From: Allokutzneria sp. A3M-2-11 16
Lineage (GTDB): Bacteria; Actinomycetota; Actinomycetes; Mycobacteriales; Pseudonocardiaceae
Reading direction: 5' to 3'
Length of the DNA: 64,000 nucleotides
Assembly: GCF_024213555.1 (NCBI RefSeq)
Contig: NZ_JANAVO010000013.1
Coordinates: forward strand, 1 to 64,000
The notes below the pieces were generated by a model. It was not told the origin of the DNA and did no database searches. It was given only the letters and a program-made list of their open reading frames with translations. Below, piece after piece: positions 42,132 through 49,898 of this stretch; within the stretch, counting starts at the first letter, position 1; each line of letters starts with the position of its first letter. The position numbers were made by a program, and so were the translations under genes.

Positions 42132-42196
42132 CCGCCGGTGCGGGCCGACCTACGTTCTCCGATGACCGAAGATCCGCTTGCGGGGACGAGGCGACC

Positions 42197-43555
42197 ATGG
42201 ACGCTGAGGGGAAGCGGCTGGCCCGGACCCGGGACCAGGCGCTGAGTGGTGTTGAGCCGCGCGGGGTCCGCCCGGCGGTTCGAGCGTCGTGGGACCGGTC
42301 GCGCAGCAACGGCGTGCGCCCGGATCGCTACCTGCCACCGGTTCCGCTGGCCGAGGACGCTGTTTTCGAGCTGCGGCGCGAACATCCGCTGGCGCGGGTG
42401 TGGCCGACGTTGGAGCGGACGCTGCGCACGTCGCTGGACGGTCCGGGGCGGATCCTGTTCCTCAGCGACGCCGCCGGGCACCTGTTGTGGGTCGACGGTG
42501 ATCGCACGACCATGCGGCGCGCGGAACAGGTGAACCTCGTGCCGGGCGCGCGGTGGAGCGAGGATGCCGCCGGAACCAGTGGCGTCGGCACCACTTTGGC
42601 GTTGGGACGGCCCTTCCAGGTGCGCGGTCCGGAGCACTACCTGTCCGCGGCGACGAGGTACACGTGCTCCGCGGCGCCGATCCGGGACACGATGACCGGT
42701 GCGGTGCTCGGCGCCCTCGACCTGACGACCGAACCGTTGGACGGTGCTGAGGGACTGGCGTTGTCTTTGGTCGTCTCGACCGCGCGGTTGGCTGAGGCGC
42801 AGCTGCGGGAGTACGCGCACCGGCAGCACGCCGAGTTGCAGCGCCGCTACGTGAGCCGCTTGGCCAACCGCGTCGGCAGCCACAGCGCGGTTGTCACGCC
42901 GGATGGCCGCGTGGTGTTCGCCGATCCCGTGGGATGGTTACCGGATCGGTGGTACCAGCCGTTGCGCGAGGGGACCGCTGTACTGCCCGACGGTCGATCC
43001 GTGGTGATCGAGCGCCTGGCCGTCAACGGTCCTTTTTTCGTTATGGCACAAGAGGTCGAGATCGACGCCGCCGTGGTCTTCGGCGGCCTCGGGCTCGATC
43101 GGGGTTGGCTGCGGGTCGATGGTGTCGCGCACGAGCTGACGATGCGGCACAGCGAGCTGCTCTCGATCCTGTGCGCGTGGCCCGGCGGGTTGACCGCCGA
43201 GGGTTTGGCGCGCGAGGTCTACGGTCCGCAGGGGAAGACCGTGACCGTGCGTGCGGAGATGGCCCGCTTGCGGCGGATTCTCGGCTACCGCCTGGCATCT
43301 GAGCCTTACCGTCTCGTTGGCCCCGTGCGTGCGGATTTCCTTGACCTGGAACAGGATTTGGCGTCCGGTTCGGTCGGCGGGCTGCTGGACCGGTACCGGG
43401 GTCCGCTGCTGCCGCGTTCGGCCGCGCCCGGTGTGGTGGAGCTTCGGGCCCGCGTGCACGAACGGCTGCGCGGCCGCGTGTTCTCCGAGGGCGACACCGA
43501 TTCCGTGGTCCGCTGGCTGGCCGCTCCCCACAGCCGCCCCGACCGGCTTCCCTAG
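42197..43555 (+). CDS. GAF-domain transcriptional regulator (AcoR/AdhR-like) with C-terminal winged helix
   Basis: 452 residues. After RPAVRASWDRSRSNGVRPD, typical of AcoR-type activators, a GAF domain spans about 60-190 (FLSDAAGHLLWVDGD, WSEDAAGTSGVGTTLALGRPFQV, RDTMTGAVLGALDLT). There is no AAA+ sigma54 module. The C-terminal part has a winged-helix-like block (ELTMRHSELLSILCAWPGGL with VTVRAEMARLRRILGYRL), suggesting direct DNA binding. Probably senses a small molecule and controls the divergent hydrolase. ATG 42197. Confidence 0.82.
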   Translation: MDAEGKRLARTRDQALSGVEPRGVRPAVRASWDRSRSNGVRPDRYLPPVPLAEDAVFELRREHPLARVWPTLERTLRTSLDGPGRILFLSDAAGHLLWVDGDRTTMRRAEQVNLVPGARWSEDAAGTSGVGTTLALGRPFQVRGPEHYLSAATRYTCSAAPIRDTMTGAVLGALDLTTEPLDGAEGLALSLVVSTARLAEAQLREYAHRQHAELQRRYVSRLANRVGSHSAVVTPDGRVVFADPVGWLPDRWYQPLREGTAVLPDGRSVVIERLAVNGPFFVMAQEVEIDAAVVFGGLGLDRGWLRVDGVAHELTMRHSELLSILCAWPGGLTAEGLAREVYGPQGKTVTVRAEMARLRRILGYRLASEPYRLVGPVRADFLDLEQDLASGSVGGLLDRYRGPLLPRSAAPGVVELRARVHERLRGRVFSEGDTDSVVRWLAAPHSRPDRLP

Positions 43556-44034
43556 GCCGGTCCGGTCCGGACGAACCCGAGCGATGTGAGCAGCCGCTCC
43601 GAAGGCGTGTTCCCGTCTGTAACCCCCGCGAACACCGCCGCGTCGTCCAGTACCCCAAGCGAGGCCGCCACCACCGCCGTCCCGAGCCCACGTCCTTTCC
43701 ACCCGGGATCGGTTATGACGTAAGCGATCCAGTACGTGTTGTCTGTTCCTTCTGCGACCAGCGAGGCCGCGACCGGCACGCCGTCGTCTTTGATCGCCAC
43801 AAAGCTCGCCTCCGGGACCGCGCGCTCCCGCCAGCCCGCGATCTCCACCGCGCCATCGCTGTTGTCGCCGAGACTTTCGTCGATCGTCCCCGCGTACGCG
43901 CGCTCCATGAGTCGACCCAGTACCGCGTCGTCACTGTCGTCGAGCGGCCTCAGCGCAATCCCGTCGACCGGTGGGCGCTCGGTGATCCTCTGTCCGGGAG
44001 GGCGGTGGTAGATGCTTCGCGGTGGAAGGCTCAT
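43552..44034 (-). CDS. GNAT family N-acetyltransferase
   Basis: 160 residues. The fold is recognisable by IALRPLDDSDDAVLGRLMERAY, YWIAYVITDPGWKGRGLGTAVVAASLGVL (motif A, with R/Q-x-x-G-x-G/A as KGRGLG) and NTPSERLLTSLGFVRTGPA. It transfers acetyl from acetyl-CoA to an unknown amine. It starts at ATG 44034, and its stop overlaps the convergent GAF-regulator stop by 4 bp. The N-terminus before ITERPPVDG is poorly ordered, so a later start is possible. Confidence 0.88.
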   Translation of the reverse strand: MSLPPRSIYHRPPGQRITERPPVDGIALRPLDDSDDAVLGRLMERAYAGTIDESLGDNSDGAVEIAGWRERAVPEASFVAIKDDGVPVAASLVAEGTDNTYWIAYVITDPGWKGRGLGTAVVAASLGVLDDAAVFAGVTDGNTPSERLLTSLGFVRTGPA

Positions 44035-44065
44035 AGGTAGACAGTGTTCTCGCGCTGTCCAGGGC

Positions 44066-45187
44066 TCAGAAGGGTGCGGGTCCGGCGATGGGTTCCAGTT
44101 CCGTCTCGTAGACGTCTCCGCTAGGTGTGGTCCACATGTGGCGTCCGTCTGGCAGGTTTTCGCAGCGCCAGGTGGTGTTGTGCTTCATCCGGTGGTGGTG
44201 CCTGCACTTGGGCCGCAGGTTCTTCACCGTCGTGTTGGTGCCGTCGTAGCGGCAGCAATGGTCGAGGTCACAGCGGTGTGCGGGCTGCTGGCACCCGATC
44301 GCGGTGCACCTGGGGTAGCGGGCTGTGATGAGTTCCCGCTGCTTGGCGGTCGGTCGGTAGACATCGCTGACTTCTTCGGCCATACCCGTGACGGGGTCGG
44401 TGAGGATGCGCTTCCAGATCCCTCCGGCGATGACATCGCGGGCGATCTCGGCCGGGAGGGGTCCGTATCCGTGCAGGATGGCGGGGTCGTCGTTCATGTC
44501 GATGACACTGGTGACCGGCATCGTGAGGTACACGCGCACCTCGCCTTGGGGTGCTCCGGTGTCCTTACCCAGCAACACATCCATCGCCACATCGGCCCGC
44601 TTCTGGTCCAACGTCCGGTCATCCTTCGGCAACGCTCGGGCGATCCTGTCGATCCTGTCGTAGATCAACACACCTTCCAGCGCGGGCACCAGGAAGCGGA
44701 GCGAGGACATGCCGTCATCGAGGTCGCGCTTCTCCACCGCGCGTTCCTTGGTCGCCTTCTTGTGGCGGCGCAGGGCGGCATCAGGGTCGAGCTTGTGGAT
44801 CACCGTCTGCGCGTGCCTGCGTACCGAGGTGTAGGTGCGAGTTTCCGCGTACGCCAGGAGGTCTTCCTCCACGATCGCCTTGTGGATCTCGGACAGGACA
44901 CTGATCTGGTCCAGGATCAGCAGGGCCTTGCCCTCGTCGACTCGGCCTTCGGCCATCGCCTGCAACACGGCAGGGCGCTCGGTGAGTTCAAAGCCTCGAC
45001 TCAGCATCCGGTCAGCTTTCCGACGTGACATCGCCAACCGAGGACCGACCTCCGAACCCATGTACTGGTAGTCCCATTCCGGCACCTGATCCATGTACTT
45101 CCGGCACGCGAGAGCGAGATCTGCTTGCGCCTGTGCCAGCGCGCGAGCGGCATCTTCGACCTCATCGAGATATTTCCCAAGGGGCAT
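44066..45187 (-). CDS. HNH endonuclease, DUF222 family (full length)
   Basis: 373 residues. The DUF222 helical domain includes LAMSRRKADRMLSRGFELTERP and LDQISVLSEIHKAIVEEDLL. The HNH module CTAIGCQQPAHRCDLDH with RPKCRHHHRMKH is at the C-terminus. Nearly identical to the partial gene at 1-666, in opposite orientation. GC is lower than that of neighbours, fitting a mobile origin. ATG 45187 lies six bases after TAGAAT (minus strand), so the mRNA is likely leaderless. Confidence 0.92.
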   Translation of the reverse strand: MPLGKYLDEVEDAARALAQAQADLALACRKYMDQVPEWDYQYMGSEVGPRLAMSRRKADRMLSRGFELTERPAVLQAMAEGRVDEGKALLILDQISVLSEIHKAIVEEDLLAYAETRTYTSVRRHAQTVIHKLDPDAALRRHKKATKERAVEKRDLDDGMSSLRFLVPALEGVLIYDRIDRIARALPKDDRTLDQKRADVAMDVLLGKDTGAPQGEVRVYLTMPVTSVIDMNDDPAILHGYGPLPAEIARDVIAGGIWKRILTDPVTGMAEEVSDVYRPTAKQRELITARYPRCTAIGCQQPAHRCDLDHCCRYDGTNTTVKNLRPKCRHHHRMKHNTTWRCENLPDGRHMWTTPSGDVYETELEPIAGPAPF

Positions 45188-45193
45188 ACACCC

Positions 45194-45199
45194 ATTCTA
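45194..45199 (-). promoter_or_regulatory. -10 element of a likely leaderless HNH transcript
   Basis: On the minus strand TAGAAT is followed by GGGTGT and then the ATG at 45187, so transcription would begin at or next to the start codon. There is no ribosome site. A clear -35 hexamer was not seen. Confidence 0.5.
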
Positions 45200-45466
45200 T
45201 CGCAAACAAATAGACGATCATGCCTCTAAAGGATGAATTGCCAGGCGTCCGAAAAGCAAGTTCCAGCGAAAGCGGGCCGCCGCTGGAAATAGGGTCGGCT
45301 TTACCTGGGGTGCGCGTGCCATACGCTTCCCGCGAGGGCCGGGGTTCCATCCCGTGCCCCCGAGAGGCCCAAGGGTACGCGCAAGGGCCCCCAGGTCAAG
45401 CCGACCCCACCGCTGGTACCGGTGCGAGCTGGAAGTCCAGCCGCGCAAGCTGGAAGCCCAGCCCGC
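45200..45466. other. non-coding stretch after the PaiB-like gene
   Basis: No credible gene. GCTGGAAGTCCAGC (45428-45441) is a perfect small hairpin, and a near copy, GCTGGAAGCCCAGC, lies at 45449-45462. These may terminate the PaiB-like transcript. The rest is upstream sequence of the HNH gene. Confidence 0.45.
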
Positions 45467-46081
45467 TCACGCCGGAAACCCGCCAGCAAGATGCCGAACA
45501 ACAGCAGCATCATGCCCATCACCCCGCTCAACCAACAACGAAGCCACCCGCCCCCGATGCTCAACCGACTTGTTCCCCCCGAACTTGAACTTCGCCCGAA
45601 CCCCCGTAACGCTCAACACAAGCCCCCGAATCCCAGGCAACAACCGCCCATCAACCCCCGATGCAGAAACAGGACACCGAGAACTCCCAGGCTCAAAATG
45701 ATCAAGCTGGGCATTCAACAAAGAAGCCTTCTCTGAAGGACAGTCAACAACCCGAGCATCACACTCCAACTGCACCGTCGCATAGTACGACGTCGGCACA
45801 CCCGAAGAAACCGGTCCATTCCAATGAGACCGAATATACGTATAGTCCCCAACCACGGTCAGCAACACACGAGGATTCTCGTCCACCGCCGCCCACACCG
45901 GATTGGGACGAGCGAGGTGCAGCAGGATCGCATCGTCCCGAAACACGAAGTGCGTAGGCACGACCACCGGGAACTCACGATCACGCCCAGGAGCGATGAG
46001 CTGGCCGAAGTCGTGCTCATCGCGCAACCACGCGCGCCAATGGTCGTCGTCGATGGGGGCGTCCCACGGATGAATCAGCAC
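45467..46081 (-). CDS. PaiB-like FMN-binding negative transcriptional regulator
   Basis: 204 residues of the PaiB family (split-barrel flavin fold). LIHPWDAPIDDDHWRAWLRDEHDFGQLIA, VVPTHFVFRDDAILLHLARPNPVWAAV and GLVLSVTGVRAKFKFGGNKS match. The 45640-45860 part is near 50 percent GC while flanking genes are near 70, indicating recent acquisition. GTG 46081. It sits between the DUF222/HNH gene and a tyrosine recombinase, also on the minus strand. Confidence 0.82.
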   Translation of the reverse strand: MLIHPWDAPIDDDHWRAWLRDEHDFGQLIAPGRDREFPVVVPTHFVFRDDAILLHLARPNPVWAAVDENPRVLLTVVGDYTYIRSHWNGPVSSGVPTSYYATVQLECDARVVDCPSEKASLLNAQLDHFEPGSSRCPVSASGVDGRLLPGIRGLVLSVTGVRAKFKFGGNKSVEHRGRVASLLVERGDGHDAAVVRHLAGGFPA

Positions 46082-46147
46082 GCCCCGATCCTGCGCCGCG
46101 CGGAAACCCCCACCCCAGGGCCACTGGCCAGGCAGTTCCGATGGCCA

Positions 46148-47119
46148 CTAGGACGAGTCGGCGACCTCGGCCAGGGCGGCGTAGGTGCGGTTGGCGCCCG
46201 CGGCCATGCGTTGTTCGCGGGCGGTGGCGTCGATGTAGTTCTGGCTGGCGGTGATCGACGCGTGGCCGAGGAGCTTGGCGATCTCGATCACGGAGGCGCC
46301 GTCCTCGGCGAGGCGGGTGGCGAAGGTGTGCCGGAACGCGTGCACGAGCGCGCCGCGCTGGACCCGGTCGCCGACGCCCGCGGCGCGCAGCGAGGTGCGG
46401 ACGAGGTACTGGAGCCCGCCGCGGCGCAGCGGTTCGTCGCGGTGGTCGACGAACAGCGGCGCGGCGCCGGGGACGCGCAGGCCGAAGCGGAGTCCGCGGC
46501 TGTGCAGGTAGGCGTTGATGATCTCGTCGAGCGGGCGCTCGATGGGGACGGAGCGGCGGGTGCCGCCCTTGCCGCTGACCTGGATGCGGCGCTCGCCGGG
46601 GCGGCCGACGAGGGAGGCGACGGTGAGGCCGAGCAGCTCCGCAGACCGGACCCCGGTGCACAGCAGGGTGGCGAGCACGGCCAGGTCGCGTTCCGGCCAG
46701 GGGTTGCGCGCGGCGCGAGCACCTTCGGCGACGCGGCGGAGCAGCTGTTCGGGGGTGTCCTCGCCCTGGAGCGGTTTGGGCGCGCGCATCGGTGTGCGGG
46801 GTTTGGGCACGACCTGCATGGGGTTGCCGACCGCGGCGCCCTCGATGACGAGGAAGCCGAAGAACCCGTTCCAGGTCGACCAGGCGCGGGTGACGGAGGC
46901 GGCCGAGCGGGGCCCGGCGAAGCGGGCGAATGCCGAGCGCAGCGGCCCGGCGGTGATCTCGTCGACGGTGATCTCGTCGGGTTCGCGGTCGAGGACGACG
47001 GCGAGGTCGAAGGCGACGGATTCCAGGTCTCTGCGGTAGGCGCGCACCGAGTTCGCGGCGAGCTTGCGCGCCTGCATGTGCTCTAGATAAGCGCTGATCG
47101 AGTCCCACAACGCGGTCAC
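46148..47119 (-). CDS. tyrosine recombinase (XerC/D-like)
   Basis: 323 residues. An N-terminal SAM-like core-binding domain (YLEHMQARKLAANSVRAYRRDLESVA) precedes the catalytic domain. R in LLCTGVRSAELLGL, Lys in VSGKGGTRRSVPI, HxxR in HAFRHTFATRL, H in LLGHASITASQNY and the Tyr nucleophile in the same segment are all present. The length matches Xer rather than phage integrases. GTG 47119; the frame extends further upstream without support. No dif or att site was recognised nearby. Could serve chromosome dimer resolution or a small integrative element with the neighbouring low-GC genes. Confidence 0.87.
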   Translation of the reverse strand: MTALWDSISAYLEHMQARKLAANSVRAYRRDLESVAFDLAVVLDREPDEITVDEITAGPLRSAFARFAGPRSAASVTRAWSTWNGFFGFLVIEGAAVGNPMQVVPKPRTPMRAPKPLQGEDTPEQLLRRVAEGARAARNPWPERDLAVLATLLCTGVRSAELLGLTVASLVGRPGERRIQVSGKGGTRRSVPIERPLDEIINAYLHSRGLRFGLRVPGAAPLFVDHRDEPLRRGGLQYLVRTSLRAAGVGDRVQRGALVHAFRHTFATRLAEDGASVIEIAKLLGHASITASQNYIDATAREQRMAAGANRTYAALAEVADSS

Positions 47120-47170
47120 CCCGCCATCTTCCCCCACCACCCCGACAAGATCATCATCCGACGAGGTGCA

Positions 47171-47206
47171 ATCCAGAAGAAGTCTTCCGGAAGTTTTCTT
47201 CTGGAT
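47171..47206. promoter_or_regulatory. 36-bp near-perfect palindrome before the ArsR gene
   Basis: ATCCAGAAGAA (47171-47181) pairs exactly with TTCTTCTGGAT (47196-47206), and the centre CTTCCGGAAG (47184-47193) is also palindromic around the same point. Only two base pairs fail across 18 bp per side. It ends 13 bases before GTG 47220. Very probably the operator of the ArsR-family gene that follows. Confidence 0.7.
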
Positions 47207-47219
47207 GTACCGTCGGCCC

Positions 47220-47786
47220 GTGACCGAACGCCGCAAGATCACCGATCCGGACGTGCTGAAGGGCCTGGCGCAGCCGCTGCGACGGCGGCTGTACCGGCTG
47301 CTGTGCCAGCTCGGCCCGGCCACCGCCGGAGCGCTGGCCAAGCGCACCGAGTCCGATCCCGGCCTGGTCAGCTACCACCTGCGGGAGCTGGGCCGGACCG
47401 GCTACATCGAGGAGGCGCCGGAGCTGGCGCGCGATCGCCGGGAGCGGTGGTGGCGCGCGGTCCCCGGCTCGACGTCCTGGTCGCACCTGGACTTCACCGA
47501 CCCGGAGGGCCGCGCCATCGCCGACACGGTGAAGGCGCAGATGGTCGCCGACCAGCTGGAACGGTTGCGCGCCTACGAACGCGAACGCGACGACTGGCCG
47601 GACGAGTGGGCCGAGGCGGCCACCTCCACCGAGGGCGGATTGCGCCTGACCCCTGAAGAAACGCGCGCGATGAGCGAAGAACTCCAAGAAGTGCTGATCC
47701 GCTGGTCGCAGGTCGGCAAGGGCGGCGTCGACGACGGCCGCGAGCACGTCTTCCTGTTCCTGCACGTCTTCCCGGAGAGACCGTGA
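47220..47786 (+). CDS. ArsR-family HTH transcriptional regulator
   Basis: 188 residues. Winged helix: DPDVLKGLAQPLRRRLYRLLCQLGPATAGALAKRT then DPGLVSYHLRELGRTGYIEEA, the ArsR recognition-helix pattern SxHLxxLxxxG. The C-terminal half (SHLDFTDPEGRAIADTVKAQM) is a helical effector or dimerisation part. There is no metal CxC pair, so it may sense an organic ligand. GTG 47220 or ATG 47205; the latter would place the start codon within the palindrome. The MFS gene starts inside its stop (GTGA), the standard drug-efflux regulator pairing. Confidence 0.88.
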   Translation: MTERRKITDPDVLKGLAQPLRRRLYRLLCQLGPATAGALAKRTESDPGLVSYHLRELGRTGYIEEAPELARDRRERWWRAVPGSTSWSHLDFTDPEGRAIADTVKAQMVADQLERLRAYERERDDWPDEWAEAATSTEGGLRLTPEETRAMSEELQEVLIRWSQVGKGGVDDGREHVFLFLHVFPERP

Positions 47787-49006
47787 CTGTCGCCGTTCCC
47801 GCCTACCGCGTCCCGCAGTACCGGCGCTATGTCGCAGGCGAGGCCGTTTCCGTTCTGGGCGACCAAATCTGGTACGTCGCGCTGTCCTGGGCCGCGGTCC
47901 AGCTCGCCTCGCCCGGGGTCGCTGGTGTCGTCCTCGCGGTGTCGGCGGTGCCGAGGCTGTTGCTGATGGTGCTCGGCGGCCCGCTCGCCGATCGTTTCGA
48001 CGCGCGCCGCCTGATGGTCGGCAGTGACGCCCTCCGTGCGGTGATCATGCTGGTCGCCGCCGGAATCGCTTTGGCAGCAACGGAAATCTGGCTGTTGGTG
48101 GTGGTCGCGTTGATCTTCGGAGCCGTGGACGCGGTCTTCATGCCCGCCGCCGGATCGCTGCGCCCGCGACTGCTGGAGACCGAGCAGCTCTCCGATGGGG
48201 CGGCGCTGCGGGAACTCGGGGTACGAGCCGCGCTGATGCTCGGCGCCCCGCTCGGCGGAGTGCTGGTGACCGTGGGCGGTCTCGCGCTGGCGTGCGCGGT
48301 CAACGCGGTGACGTTCGTGGTGTCCCTGTTGGCCATCCGCACCCTGACCCCGCGCCCGATCGAGCGCGTCGAGCAGCGCGAGCCCTACGGCGTGGCGTTG
48401 CGCGCCGGGTTGCGATACCTGTTGTCACACAAGCTCTTGCTGCCGTTGATGTTGGTGACGCTGCTGTTCAACATCGGCTTCGTCGGACCGATGAACATCG
48501 GACTGGCGCTGCTGTCGGAGGAACGCGGGTGGGGCGCGCAGGGGATCGGGTTCCTGCTCGCGGGCTTCGGCGTCGGCGCGGCCATCGGTTCGATCGTCAT
48601 GCTCCGAGTTCGTATCCGAAGCCACATCGGCATCGGCATCGCCGTGTGCGCGTGCGGGGAGGCCGTGGGGATCGCGGGAGCCACGCTCGCGCCGAACCTC
48701 GGCCTCGCGGTTGCCTCCACCGCGCTGGTCGGCCTGCTAGGCGGGCCGCTGGGCATCTTGTGCGGATCGCTGAGCCAGGCCAACACCGACGATGCGTTCC
48801 GCGGGCGGACGAGCAGCGTGCAGGCCCTGCTCACCCTGGGCGTCACACCCCTGGTCATGGCCGCGGTCGGTTGGCTCGCCGGAGAATTCGGCACCACGCC
48901 GGTGATGCTGGCCAGCGCGGCGGTCGAAGCCACCGCCGCCGTGCCGTGCCTGCTCCTCGCGCGGCTGCGCACAGCGTCGATCACGCAGGGAGCAGACCGA
49001 GGGTGA
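47783..49006 (+). CDS. MFS transporter (drug-efflux type)
   Basis: 407 residues, 12 TM helices. The N-terminal RRYVAGEAVSVLGDQIWYVALSW and motif A GGPLADRFDARRLMVGSDALRA are those of the MFS_3/Bcr-like exporter group. TM5 region GAPLGGVLVTVGGLALACAVNAVTF. It probably exports a drug-like molecule under control of the ArsR gene with which it overlaps. GTG start. The end is followed by gene remnants, not a clean intergenic space. Confidence 0.9.
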   Translation: MTVAVPAYRVPQYRRYVAGEAVSVLGDQIWYVALSWAAVQLASPGVAGVVLAVSAVPRLLLMVLGGPLADRFDARRLMVGSDALRAVIMLVAAGIALAATEIWLLVVVALIFGAVDAVFMPAAGSLRPRLLETEQLSDGAALRELGVRAALMLGAPLGGVLVTVGGLALACAVNAVTFVVSLLAIRTLTPRPIERVEQREPYGVALRAGLRYLLSHKLLLPLMLVTLLFNIGFVGPMNIGLALLSEERGWGAQGIGFLLAGFGVGAAIGSIVMLRVRIRSHIGIGIAVCACGEAVGIAGATLAPNLGLAVASTALVGLLGGPLGILCGSLSQANTDDAFRGRTSSVQALLTLGVTPLVMAAVGWLAGEFGTTPVMLASAAVEATAAVPCLLLARLRTASITQGADRG

Positions 49007-49085
49007 ACGCACGCGCCACGAGTGCCGTGCGGTTCGGGACGTCGAAGCGCTTCACCATGCGGGTCACGCGATAGGTGAGCGCGGG
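48981..49085 (-). pseudogene. remnant of a LuxR-type regulator C-terminus
   Basis: On the minus strand, ALTYRVTRMVKRFDVPNR then TALVARAFTLGLLPA and a stop at 48981-48983. The peptide matches the last helix-turn-helix part of LuxR/GerE-type proteins (VTRxVxxLxxRxxVxNRTxLVxxAxxLGxL). No start codon or upstream domain remains in frame; a TAG is met within 160 bp. It overlaps the MFS 3' end. Confidence 0.5.
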
Positions 49086-49200
49086 CACCGGCCTCGCCCC
49101 GTTCCGCGGCGGGATCGCGGCGGTGGCTGGACGAGTTGATCGCTACTGACCGCTACGTCGAGGACGTCTACGCGGGCTGAACCTCATCCATCCGTGCCTT
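49086..49200 (+). other. further gene-fragment debris
   Basis: A plus-strand frame ends RWLDELIATDRYVEDVYAG with a stop at 49178-49180 and has no start. It looks like the tail of a lost gene. Low confidence. Confidence 0.25.
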
Positions 49201-49300
49201 CAAAATCACGAAACGTGGGGGGTCCGATCGGGGGTAGTGACACTAACGGGTGATGGAGATCATGGCGGTCCCTGTAGTCCGGACGGCGGAAGGCTCTGAG

Positions 49301-49783
49301 ATGACCGCACGATCCCGCTCTGCCGCGTTAGCCCTCGGAGCGGTGCTCGCCACCACGCTCCTGCCCGGCGTCGCGCACGCCCAGGCCGACCCGGCGGCCG
49401 AAGCCCAGCGCGTGCTCGACCTGACCAACGGCCACCGCGCCGCGGCAGGCTGCCCCGCGCTGACGACCAACCCGCAGCTCGCCGCGTCCGCGCAGGCGCA
49501 CAGCGAGGACATGGCCCGGCACAACTACTTCAGCCACACCGGCAAGGACGGCAGCAACCCGGGGCATCGCATCGCCCGCGCCGGTTACCAGGCCCGGTCG
49601 TGGGCGGAGAACATCGCCGCGGGCTACCGGGACGCCGAGACCACCGTGCGGGAGTGGATGAACAGCCCCGGCCACCGCCGCAACATCCTCAACTGCAAGC
49701 TGCGCGAGCTCGGGGTCGGCTACGTCTCCCAGTCCGGCACGCGGTACACGAGGTACTGGACCCAGAACTTCGGCAGCAGGTGA
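49301..49783 (+). CDS. secreted CAP-domain (SCP/YkwD-like) protein
   Basis: 160 residues from ATG 49301; in-frame starts at 49250 and 49253 would add 17 residues that do not look like part of the signal. The signal peptide is TARSRSAALALGAVLATTLL to GVAHA. CAP core: LDLTNGHRAAAGCPALTTNPQLAASAQAHSEDMARHNYFSH, then RSWAENIAAGY and VREWMNSPGHRRNILNCKLRELGVGY. The two Cys are positioned to form a disulfide. The usual His and Glu of the CAP cavity are present. Extracellular; CAP proteins bind lipids or other ligands. Confidence 0.9.
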   Translation: MTARSRSAALALGAVLATTLLPGVAHAQADPAAEAQRVLDLTNGHRAAAGCPALTTNPQLAASAQAHSEDMARHNYFSHTGKDGSNPGHRIARAGYQARSWAENIAAGYRDAETTVREWMNSPGHRRNILNCKLRELGVGYVSQSGTRYTRYWTQNFGSR

Positions 49784-49898
49784 GCCGTTCGCCGCGCCGG
49801 ACTGCTCCGAACGGGTGCGCGCCGGCGCGGCGATGTGGGGGGCAGAGGTGCGTGCGAAGCTTGCCCGGTCGGTGAAGTAGTCCGGGGAGGCGCCAGCC

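Noticed and set aside
45218-45448. 76-residue minus-strand frame after the PaiB-like gene
   Set aside because: No ribosome site, no coherent composition, and it contains the hairpin pair at 45428-45462.
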